A stretch of DNA of 53,043 nucleotides from an uncultured bacterium (lineage in GTDB: Bacteria; Verrucomicrobiota; Kiritimatiellia; PWTM01), in assembly GCA_900661335.1 (NCBI GenBank), contig CAACVY010000009.1, forward strand, positions 1-53,043, read 5' to 3'. Position numbers and translations under genes: made by a program. The notes under the pieces were generated by a model, which saw nothing but the letters and a program-made list of their open reading frames with translations, did not search any database and was not told where the DNA came from. Below are positions 16,489 through 24,240 of this stretch, one piece after another (position 1 is the stretch's first letter; each line of letters starts with the position of its first letter).

Positions 16489-18476
16489 ACCTGAGCCTGT
16501 GGGACATTGCCATTGTCGTTGCCTTCTTGATTTCGGTCGTGGTCGTGGGGTCCCTGGCAGCACGCCGCGCCGGCCGAAGCACGACCGACTTTTTCCTTTC
16601 GGGGCGCTCCATGCCATGGTGGTTGCTGGGCGTCTCCATGGTCGCTTGTACGTTTTCATGCGACACGCCTAATCTCGTGACAGACATCGTGCGAACAGGG
16701 GGCGTTGCGGGCAACTGGGCCTGGTGGGCCTTTCTCCTTACTGGCATGCTGACGGTCTTCGTCTACGCTAAGCTGTGGCGGCGGTCCGCCCTGGATACCG
16801 ATCTAGGGTTCTATGAATTGCGTTACAGCGGTCGCCCTGCGGCACTTCTGCGAGGCTTCCGCGCCCTCTACCTTGGCGTCCTGTTCAACGTGCTGGTCAT
16901 GGCGACTGTTTCCCTCGCGGCCATCAAAATTGGTCAGGTGATGTTTGGGCTGTCCCCGACGGCCACTTTGGCCTGGGCGTCGGCCGGCGTCGCGATCTAC
17001 GCAATCCTCGGAGGACTGACGGGATCGATCTGGGCAGATTTTTATCAGTACTCCGTGGCCATGGCCGGAGCGATCGCCGCCGCGGTCTACGCGGTGAAAT
17101 CTCCGCAGTTTGGTCTCGGCAGCATGGCTGCGTTGCTTCGGCACCCAGAGGTGGCAGGGAAAACCTCGTTTTTCCCTGCCGGACCGCACCACGGCGACGT
17201 CAGCCTGTGGATGGGATTGCTGGTCCTTCCGGTGGCGATTCAGTGGTGGAACGTCTGGTATCCGGGCGCCGAGCCCGGCGGTGGCGGCTATATAGCGCAG
17301 CGGATGCTGTCCGCCCGGAACGAGCGGCACGCCATCGGCGCCACATTGCTCTTCAATTTCCTTCACTACGCCGTCCGTCCTTGGCCATGGATCGTCGTCG
17401 CGCTGGTCTCGCTGGTGACGTTTCCGCCCGACGATCCCTCCGCGCAGGCCGCCGCGCACGCAGCGCTGAACTCGCCCGACCCTCAAATGGTGGCCGCCAT
17501 GGAAGCCTATGAGTCGGGGCGAGCGCACGAACTTCCGCCGGAGCTTCGAGATCGAATTCGCTTGCTCAAAGCCCAAGCAGCCGGTGTGCGCCGCCTGGCG
17601 GAAGCATTTCCAGCGGTCCACGACCAGTTCCTGCGCCACGACATTGCCTATCCGGCGATGATTTCACGGTTGCCGAGGGGCCTCCTCGGCCTGGTGGTCG
17701 CGTCCTTGATCGCCGCCTACATGTCCACCATTGCCACGCATCTGAACTGGGGCGCCTCCTACGTGGTGCAGGATTTCTACCGACGTTTCGTGCGACCGTC
17801 CGCGTCGGAGCGCAAGCTGGTGGCCATGGGACGGTGGATCATGCTCGCGTTGCTCGTCCTTTCCGCCTGGGTGGCCGTGCAAATGACCAACGCGAAGGCT
17901 TCGTTCGATCTCCTGTTGGCGGTCGGAGCTGGCACGGGCTTGATCTACATCCTGCGTTGGTTCTGGTGGCGCGTAAACGCGTGGAGCGAAATCTCCGCGA
18001 TGGTGATCTCTTTCGTAATCGCCTGCTTCTTCGCGTGGGGTGCACCGCGGTTGGGATTGGAAGAGGCCATGCACAACGCCGGGTGCTTCCGAATCATGCG
18101 CTACGGCGACTGGAAACTCGTCCTAGGCATATTGGGCACCACGATCGGCTGGCTGGCTGTCACCTACCTCACACCGCCCGTGGACTCGCACACCTTGCGA
18201 AATTTCTATCGCAAGGTCCAGCCAGGAGGCCCCGGCTGGCGCAAGGTAGTGCGAGAGGCACGCGCCGAGGGAGACGAAATCGTGAGCGATCAAGGCTGGG
18301 ACGTCCCGATCGGGATCCTGTGCATGATGCTAGGTTGTCTCGGGATTTGGAGCGCTTTGTTCGCCTTCGGGAACGTCCTCTATGGCCGCCCCGCCGCCGC
18401 GCTAAGCTTGGCGCTGCTCAGTGCCGCTTCTCTAGGCATGGTGCTCAAGGTTTCGCAACGACTTCATGTCCGGTGA
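16485..18476 (+). CDS. sodium:solute symporter (SSS family)
   Basis: Sodium-driven uptake carrier in the inner membrane, 663 aa with ~13-14 hydrophobic helices. The GTG start at 16485 overlaps the preceding stop and has GGAG 8 nt upstream; a much longer open frame further upstream is only a shadow of the kinase gene. SSS signatures are visible: VGSLAARRAGRSTTDFFLSGR at the N-terminus, GLTGSIWADFYQY in the core, and AAYMSTIATHLNWGASY near 415-435. An unusual ~100-residue soluble loop with many charges (from ~305 to ~390) interrupts the helices; similar loops occur in PVC and Bacteroidota relatives. It is probably the importer of the sugar handled by the two kinases. Confidence 0.87.
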   Translation: MNLSLWDIAIVVAFLISVVVVGSLAARRAGRSTTDFFLSGRSMPWWLLGVSMVACTFSCDTPNLVTDIVRTGGVAGNWAWWAFLLTGMLTVFVYAKLWRRSALDTDLGFYELRYSGRPAALLRGFRALYLGVLFNVLVMATVSLAAIKIGQVMFGLSPTATLAWASAGVAIYAILGGLTGSIWADFYQYSVAMAGAIAAAVYAVKSPQFGLGSMAALLRHPEVAGKTSFFPAGPHHGDVSLWMGLLVLPVAIQWWNVWYPGAEPGGGGYIAQRMLSARNERHAIGATLLFNFLHYAVRPWPWIVVALVSLVTFPPDDPSAQAAAHAALNSPDPQMVAAMEAYESGRAHELPPELRDRIRLLKAQAAGVRRLAEAFPAVHDQFLRHDIAYPAMISRLPRGLLGLVVASLIAAYMSTIATHLNWGASYVVQDFYRRFVRPSASERKLVAMGRWIMLALLVLSAWVAVQMTNAKASFDLLLAVGAGTGLIYILRWFWWRVNAWSEISAMVISFVIACFFAWGAPRLGLEEAMHNAGCFRIMRYGDWKLVLGILGTTIGWLAVTYLTPPVDSHTLRNFYRKVQPGGPGWRKVVREARAEGDEIVSDQGWDVPIGILCMMLGCLGIWSALFAFGNVLYGRPAAALSLALLSAASLGMVLKVSQRLHVR

Positions 18477-18555
18477 TGAGCGCCATGCATCCGTACATGG
18501 TCATGTTCGGTGAAAGCCCGGCGCGTCCGCAGTTCCTTAACAGAACTCGGTGAGG

Positions 18556-18583
18556 TTGCCAGCACCGCGCCGCTGGCTATCCT
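18556..18583 (+). promoter_or_regulatory. candidate promoter of the LapA-like gene
   Basis: TTGCCA at 18556-18561, 16-nt spacer, TATCCT at 18578-18583, then AGGAGA and an ATG at 18607. Each hexamer has four or five matches to consensus. It lies after the symporter stop and would allow the small gene to be transcribed independently. Confidence 0.45.
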
Positions 18584-18606
18584 AGGTAGTCATCAGGAGA
18601 CCAATC

Positions 18607-18786
18607 ATGAGCCGTAAGCTGATTTCGACGCTGATTTTGCTCGCCGTCGCCGTGGTCGTCATGCTCCTCAATGCGGGTGATACAGTAAACCTTCACTTGC
18701 TCTGGACCAGCATAAAGATGCGTGCGGCGTTCGCGTACTTAGGCTTCACGACCGTGGGAGTTCTGATCGGCATTCTTCTGAAGTGA
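18607..18786 (+). CDS. LapA-like (DUF1049) small membrane protein
   Basis: A 59-aa inner-membrane protein. Two hydrophobic helices (about residues 4-20 and 37-56) flank a short loop containing the family hallmark N..DTVNLHLLW, and it ends GVLIGILLK. This is the layout of LapA/DUF1049 proteins, some of which help lipopolysaccharide assembly. Shine-Dalgarno AGGAGA is 6 nt before the ATG. Its final 48 nt overlap the 3' end of the convergent transglycosylase gene. Small size makes the call less certain, but start, ribosome site and pattern agree. Confidence 0.7.
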   Translation: MSRKLISTLILLAVAVVVMLLNAGDTVNLHLLWTSIKMRAAFAYLGFTTVGVLIGILLK

Positions 18787-19884
18787 GGCGCGCCCGGGGC
18801 ATGGTAGTTGATCCGGGTCCATCCCCTCGCGAACGCGAATAGTTTCCAATACTCGCGGTACGTACATGCGCGTCTCCAACGGTAGCGCCGGCGCGATCTC
18901 CTCGAACGACGAGCCGCCGGTGTCTTGCAGCGCCCGTGCCACGCGCGCACTGCCGGCGTTGTACGCGGCCAACGCCAATGGCCAGGATCCAAACCGCTCG
19001 TGCAGTTGCCGGAGGTGCCGTGCCGCCGCCATCGCATTCTTGACCGGATGCGCCCGCTCGTCTTCCCCTTGGGACACCTTCAGTCCTAGGCTTCGGGCGG
19101 TCGCCGGCATGAGTTGATACAAACCCAGAGCTCCCCGGGGGCTGCGAGCCGTAGGATCCCATCCAGATTCCACCTCCGCAATCCAGACCAACGCGTCCGG
19201 AACTCGTTCGCGACGAAATGCTTCGCGCACCGCCAGCATCAGCTCGCGGCTTGAGAACGTGGGCGGCGGACTCGCTCGCACGCGCTCTTGCCATAGCTTT
19301 CTGGACGCCAAGACTTGCACGCGGTTGGCTGTGGCCGATGGCAACTTCGGAGACGGACTCGTCCGCGCTGGTCGCCACGGCGGCTGGCCAGGCGGCGCCA
19401 CAGGTCTCGAGGGGATGGAGGGTTCTGGCGAAGGCCGTGGACGTGTCGGTGGCGGCAAGGCCTGGGGCGGCACCACGGCCTTCGCTGCGGTGAGATAGTC
19501 GAGCCTCGTGCGCAGCCATGAGGCATACGACGTAAGTTCGGGCACCTCGCGCGCATGGTCGAGCGCCCAACGCACCCAAGGCTCCAGCTGCACGAGCTGC
19601 TCCTCGTCTTGGCCCTCCAGTGCGTCCGCGACCGCTTGGACCAGATCCCAGGCGTAAGCGTCGAGCTGTTGACGTGCGGTCTCGGTCCAGACGGGCACTA
19701 GCTGTGCCGCCGTTTCATCCACCCAATCCGCCCACCCCGCCAAGTTTTCTCGGAGGTTTTCCACTACCCGAAACACGCCTTGGCCCGACCCGTGCGGCAC
19801 TGCGAAGCCGAGTCCGAACACGCACGCGGCCCACACACTATGACGTACCCCAAGGTTCGGAACGTGCACCTTCGAAAGACCCAT
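18739..19884 (-). CDS. secreted lytic transglycosylase (SLT, GH23)
   Basis: Cuts the glycan strands of peptidoglycan in the periplasm. 381 aa from the ATG at 19884, chosen because it gives a signal peptide (hydrophobic core ~16-32); longer starts up to 19944 exist and no site has a strong ribosome signal. A helical N-terminal region (~40-140) and Pro-rich linker (~145-185) lead to the SLT domain at ~205-345: catalytic Glu239 in AEVESGWDP, then RGALGLYQLMPATA and LALAAYNAG. The C-terminal ~35 residues end in a polar tail. Convergent overlap of 48 nt with the LapA-like gene. Confidence 0.88.
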   Translation of the reverse strand: MGLSKVHVPNLGVRHSVWAACVFGLGFAVPHGSGQGVFRVVENLRENLAGWADWVDETAAQLVPVWTETARQQLDAYAWDLVQAVADALEGQDEEQLVQLEPWVRWALDHAREVPELTSYASWLRTRLDYLTAAKAVVPPQALPPPTRPRPSPEPSIPSRPVAPPGQPPWRPARTSPSPKLPSATANRVQVLASRKLWQERVRASPPPTFSSRELMLAVREAFRRERVPDALVWIAEVESGWDPTARSPRGALGLYQLMPATARSLGLKVSQGEDERAHPVKNAMAAARHLRQLHERFGSWPLALAAYNAGSARVARALQDTGGSSFEEIAPALPLETRMYVPRVLETIRVREGMDPDQLPCPGRASLQKNADQNSHGREA

Positions 19885-19994
19885 CCAGCCAGACGATGGA
19901 CCGGTTCGGCACATACGGCCACGGACACCACCGGAACGCTCCATGCCACACCATGAGAAGTCCGCGACGATGATCCGCGTGGTTCTCGGCGCCG

Positions 19995-21485
19995 CTACTT
20001 CGTTGCATGCTTCGACTCGCCGAACACCACGGCTTCAAACACATAGAAGCGACATCCCTGCCGCCAGTCATCTGGGCCCAATCCCGCTTTCAGCGCCAAG
20101 TGAGTCAACGTGGTGGGAAGGTCCCAACCCTGTTCCGGCGCGACCTGAGGAAGAAACACGGCAGAACGGGACCCTTTCTGCAACACTATTCCATGCCGGC
20201 CCAACTCGATGTGGTCGGAACTTGGAACCTCTACGGGCTCCGACAGCGCAGAGATCTCGATGTCGCATTCGTTCAGCTCCGACTCGGCGAGCGGTGGAAA
20301 CCGATAATCTTTGAACGCCGCGTTGAGCGCGTGGTCCATGACCGCTTCATAGAGGGCGCGCGTGGGAAAAATCTCGCCGATGCAGCCCCGCAGTTCCCCA
20401 TGCTTGTGGAGCGTCACAAAAGCCCCGGCGATCTGCCGCATGGCCGGCGTGATCTTGATGCCCAGTTCCGCGGCAGTGGGCTTTCGCCGGTGGGCGAAGT
20501 AAAACTCGATGGTCTTCCTTGCCAGCGATAGCAGCGCCGCCCGGTCATCGGCGGGAATCTGGAGAACCTCCGAGGCCGTGTGGACCGCCGGTTCCTTCTC
20601 GACCGGATAGCGTAGGGGTTTGGGAGACCATCGGACCCGGATCGCCGCCGCCACGTAGCTGACAGAATTGTCCCAATCGCCCGTGATTTGGCCGGAGGTA
20701 TCGTATTTCAGTAACCTCACCTCGGCCTCCGGCGGCAGCATGGCGAGCAGAACTGCCACCGGGTCGCGCCCGCAGATCGTGGCCCCCGTTCGCTCGATGT
20801 ACCGCCGAAAACCGTTCGGATCCCGGCGTTGAATGAACTCGAACGCCCCCAGGTCGAGTTTTCGCAGGTTTTCGGCAACGTTCGTGACGAAGGGCACGTA
20901 GTCGAACCTCGGGCCATAGTGAGTAAAGTCCGTACTCGCGACCACCAGCGTGTTGGAGTCCAACTCGGCCAACAGACAGTCCGCAGCCTCTCGGACCGCT
21001 GCATCATCCAACTGCCCCACGACCAACGGGACCAGTTGGAAGGTTCCCAGCGCAACTTGCAGGAGAGGAAATTCGATTTCGATGCTGTGTTCGCCGGGCA
21101 TCGCGCCGGGCACCGTACGGAACAAGGGATAGCGACGCAAGCGTTCGACGAACTGTTCGTCGATCGGCAGCTGGCCTAGGATGGTTTGGTAGGACGATGC
21201 GTCGGGCACCGCGATCATGTTGCGCATCGGAACGCGATGGGTCGGTCCCATGACAATCACCCGGGAGAATGAACGACCCTCCACCACTCGGGCCCCGTGC
21301 GCGGCGACCGCACCGGAAAATTGATAGCCGGCATGTGGCAAAATGAGCGCGCCCACTCGATCGTCGCGTGTTTCACCGGATGCATCCAGGTATTGCCGCA
21401 GCTCTCGTCGGAGTTCAGCCTCGTCGGCGGTGTACCAATAGCCAGCGAGAGTCGACATGTAGGTCATCCCAGGCGAACGTTTCAT
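19995..21485 (-). CDS. MEMO1-AMMECR1 fusion (AmmeMemoRadiSam system B+A)
   Basis: A 496-aa fusion of two domains of the uncharacterised AmmeMemoRadiSam system. Residues ~10-285 are MEMO1-like (system protein B): AGYWYTAD, LPHAGYQFSGA near 49-60, a GPTHR motif, and STDFTHYGP, which includes ligands of the metal-binding pocket of this dioxygenase-like fold. Residues ~320-490 are AMMECR1-like (system protein A) with HGELRGCIGE. The start at 21485 has AGGAGA 7 nt upstream and matches the family start. The frame is open upstream, where a signal peptide with lipobox LSSAC could be added by a GTG start; this is noted separately. No radical SAM partner is in the window. Confidence 0.87.
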   Translation of the reverse strand: MKRSPGMTYMSTLAGYWYTADEAELRRELRQYLDASGETRDDRVGALILPHAGYQFSGAVAAHGARVVEGRSFSRVIVMGPTHRVPMRNMIAVPDASSYQTILGQLPIDEQFVERLRRYPLFRTVPGAMPGEHSIEIEFPLLQVALGTFQLVPLVVGQLDDAAVREAADCLLAELDSNTLVVASTDFTHYGPRFDYVPFVTNVAENLRKLDLGAFEFIQRRDPNGFRRYIERTGATICGRDPVAVLLAMLPPEAEVRLLKYDTSGQITGDWDNSVSYVAAAIRVRWSPKPLRYPVEKEPAVHTASEVLQIPADDRAALLSLARKTIEFYFAHRRKPTAAELGIKITPAMRQIAGAFVTLHKHGELRGCIGEIFPTRALYEAVMDHALNAAFKDYRFPPLAESELNECDIEISALSEPVEVPSSDHIELGRHGIVLQKGSRSAVFLPQVAPEQGWDLPTTLTHLALKAGLGPDDWRQGCRFYVFEAVVFGESKHATK

Positions 21486-21960
21486 GGTAGGCTCTCCTTG
21501 CGATTTTGCAGAGTGATCGGCACACGCGGACGACAGGAAGAGACCGAGCACCACGGCCCCCACACGCCAGTCCCACCTCACTCGGGCAGCCGCCGCGGGG
21601 AGACATCGCCGGGAACCCCGCGATCCAGGGCCGATGGCATTCGTCGGCGGCCGCCCCGCAGCGCACAGAAGTTCACCAAGCCCACGGACCGTTGCGTACA
21701 TACCTAAATCCATCGTACACCCCAGATCCGCGTGGAACAATCAAGGATGCTTCACCTCGCCGCGGTGGATACCCTGGGTCTTGTCCGCCGGGTGTCGGCA
21801 AGTGTGGACCGGAAATTTCTCACCATCCCGCTGCAGAGACCGCCCGGGATCCCGGGGTTTGTGAGATGCTCTTCACTTTTTCGAACCCCTTCCCACACCG
21901 GTTCGCGGACGATGCCCATCGAGTGACATCCCCGACCGACCCTGGGGGAATCTGGGAACT
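21486..21960. other. intergenic between LhgO-type gene and MEMO1-AMMECR1
   Basis: About 475 nt between two minus-strand genes. Its MEMO-proximal half continues the MEMO frame and encodes a possible lipoprotein signal peptide. No terminator, tRNA or repeat was seen in the rest. Confidence 0.4.
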
Positions 21961-23169
21961 CTAGGAAAAATGCTCCACGGCGAATTCCGCGATGCTACGG
22001 CCGATCATGATCGAGGCGGTGGCCGCCGGCGAGGGTGCGTTGAGCACATGCACCATGCGAGGGCCGCGTAATAACTTGAAGTCGTCGATCAACGACCCGT
22101 CGGGCCCGACCGCTTGAGCACGGACACCCGACCCACCTGGAGCGAGGTCGTCATCGCGCAAATCGGGCACGAGTTTACGCAGGGCTTCCGCAAAGCGATG
22201 CAAGCTGAGCGAGCGCCAATACTCCGACACGCCCGTGCGCCAATATTTCATCGCCATCTTCCAGAAGCCGCCATAGGTGGCCATGTCCCAAAGATCCGCC
22301 AGGGAGACATCCCTGCGGGAATATCCCTCGCGCCGAAACGCCAGCACCGCATTAGGACCCGCCTCCACTTCGCCGGTGATCCTTCGAGTGAAGTGCACTC
22401 CTAAGAATGGAAACCGCGGGTCGGGCACTGGATAAATCAAATTCCGGACCAAACTGCGGCGCTCCGAGCGAACCGTGTAGTACTCCCCCCGGAATGGCAC
22501 AATCCGCACCGGTGGGTTCACGCCGCACAACTCTGCTACGCGGTCCGCATGAAGTCCCGCACAATTTACCAATCCGCGAACAAAGTACTTTTCCGATGCA
22601 GTGTGCACGACCAAACCGCCGGACTCCGGATGACATCCAAGAAACGGCGTGGCCACTTTCACCTCGCCCTGGTACTCCTCGCGAATGATCTCCGCCATCA
22701 CCTGGCACACGCGCTGAAAATCCACAATGCCCGTGTGGGGCACCCACAGCCCTTCGATCCCGTTCACCGCGGGCTCGATCCGGCGCATCTGCTCGAGCGA
22801 CACCCGCTCGATTCCAACCAGGCCATTGGCCAGGCCGCGCTGGTACAGCTCGTCCAGACGTTGGCGATCGCGCTCATCCACAGCCACGACGAGCTTGCCG
22901 CACCGCTCCACGGGAATGTTGTGTCGGGCGCAAAATTGGTACATCGCCTCCCGTCCCGCGGTGCACAATCGAGATTTCAGCGAGCCCGGGCGATAATATA
23001 GACCCGAGTGAATCACACCGCTGTTGCGCCCCGTCTGGTGCCGAGCAATCGCCGGCTCTTTTTCGAGTACGAGCACACGACGCCCGCGCGCACCTAAGGC
23101 CATGGCAGTGGCTAATCCGACAATCCCTCCGCCGACCACAACTACATCATAGGTTTCCGCACCCCGCAT
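21961..23169 (-). CDS. lhgO: L-2-hydroxyglutarate oxidase-type flavoprotein
   Basis: FAD-dependent oxidase or dehydrogenase of the DAO/GlpO superfamily, 402 aa. The dinucleotide-binding VVVGGGIVGLATAMAL is at 9-24, ending in acidic EKE at 36-38; the active-site stretch GRNSGVIHSGLYYRPG is at 47-62, diagnostic for LhgO, which oxidises L-2-hydroxyglutarate and passes electrons to the membrane quinone pool. A second conserved segment GSGVRAQ and a C-terminal NAPSPAATASIMIGR complete the fold. The start at 23169 has GGAGG 5 nt upstream. It is the last gene of the moxR operon (27 nt after the terpene-cyclase-like gene), a metabolic enzyme in an envelope gene set, which may be coincidental. Confidence 0.87.
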   Translation of the reverse strand: MRGAETYDVVVVGGGIVGLATAMALGARGRRVLVLEKEPAIARHQTGRNSGVIHSGLYYRPGSLKSRLCTAGREAMYQFCARHNIPVERCGKLVVAVDERDRQRLDELYQRGLANGLVGIERVSLEQMRRIEPAVNGIEGLWVPHTGIVDFQRVCQVMAEIIREEYQGEVKVATPFLGCHPESGGLVVHTASEKYFVRGLVNCAGLHADRVAELCGVNPPVRIVPFRGEYYTVRSERRSLVRNLIYPVPDPRFPFLGVHFTRRITGEVEAGPNAVLAFRREGYSRRDVSLADLWDMATYGGFWKMAMKYWRTGVSEYWRSLSLHRFAEALRKLVPDLRDDDLAPGGSGVRAQAVGPDGSLIDDFKLLRGPRMVHVLNAPSPAATASIMIGRSIAEFAVEHFS

Positions 23170-23196
23170 CAAGACCTCCACGACGCTGGTCGCCCC

Positions 23197-24240
23197 TCAC
23201 CGTTGGTAGATCGGTAGGTAGTGATACTTGACGGCAAGTGCGAGCACAGCCATGGACGTGCCATACACACGGCCGGCATTGCGCTCTTCCCCGTGTGGCG
23301 CCTGCCATGAACCATCCTCGTTCTGCTTGGACAGCAAAACTTCTTCCACATTCCTCCGGGAGATCAACGCATCTTCACCGCCTCGCTGGTACATCCCTTG
23401 TGCATAGTAGTAGGTCCCATACAAGAAAAATCGGTCGTTCCAATCGAGTTTTTCCTGGCGCAAGAACGCCGCGGCCGCCTCGACTTCGGGAGCGGTATAT
23501 AGTCCGCAGACCTGCATGGCCAGTAGCCCGTAGGAAGCTGAGGTGTAGGTTGGGCCTCGCCCAGGCTGATACCCACACCCGCCGGCTTTCTGACCGCGAC
23601 GCTCCACTTCCTTGAAGGTTCTCCGCAGATACGCCACAGCTTTCTCAATGGCTTCCTTTGGCACGTCCATGCCCGCGTTTTTGGCAGCCCGCAGCGCCAT
23701 CAGCTGCCAAATCGTCACCGACAAGTCCGAGTCTCGCGAATCGGGTTCGTAACGCCATCCACCGAAGTTCTGCGAGTCATTGCGGTCCTTACGATCCTGG
23801 GACCATAGGATCAACTCGATCGCTTTCTCAAGTCGCGCTTGGATCCGGCGATCGGTCTCGGCGTCAGGGCCCATCCCCAGCAGTTCGGCCAGCGTCAAGG
23901 TGACGATCCCGTGCCCGTACATGCGGGACCCATCCCCGCCGTAGTACCCGTTGGGTCGCTGCTGACCATCCGCCAACAGGTACTCCAAGCCCTTTCGAGC
24001 CATGACCCCAATTGCGTCGGGGGTCCCCGGAGGATGTCCCGTGGCAGCGGCGGCGAGAATCGCCAGAGCCGTCATTGCATGCGGGTTTCCTGCATCCGTG
24101 ATGGCGCCATTCGGCTTTTGTTGACTCGCCAAAAACGCTAACGCGCGGTCCACCGCTTCATCCGTTCGATCCCGAAGCGGCCCAGCTACGACAGCGGTCG
24201 CCCACACACCCACCCATGCAGCTAACCAGCTCCATTTCAT
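23197..24240 (-). CDS. secreted squalene-cyclase/prenyltransferase-repeat protein
   Basis: A 347-aa exported protein: signal peptide at ~1-19, then a tandem alpha-helical toroid of squalene-cyclase/prenyltransferase repeats, visible as repeated Q-x-x-x-G-G/N-W and AL-x-L segments (for example SQQKPNGAI at ~39, NFGGWRY at ~162, KQNEDGSWQAPHG near 305). The active-site DxDD of true terpene cyclases is not evident, so enzymatic cyclase activity is doubtful; related secreted proteins are known only as domains of unknown function. The ATG overlaps the stop of the 1663-aa gene (ATGA), coupling it to the MoxR/VWA operon. Confidence 0.78.
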   Translation of the reverse strand: MKWSWLAAWVGVWATAVVAGPLRDRTDEAVDRALAFLASQQKPNGAITDAGNPHAMTALAILAAAATGHPPGTPDAIGVMARKGLEYLLADGQQRPNGYYGGDGSRMYGHGIVTLTLAELLGMGPDAETDRRIQARLEKAIELILWSQDRKDRNDSQNFGGWRYEPDSRDSDLSVTIWQLMALRAAKNAGMDVPKEAIEKAVAYLRRTFKEVERRGQKAGGCGYQPGRGPTYTSASYGLLAMQVCGLYTAPEVEAAAAFLRQEKLDWNDRFFLYGTYYYAQGMYQRGGEDALISRRNVEEVLLSKQNEDGSWQAPHGEERNAGRVYGTSMAVLALAVKYHYLPIYQR

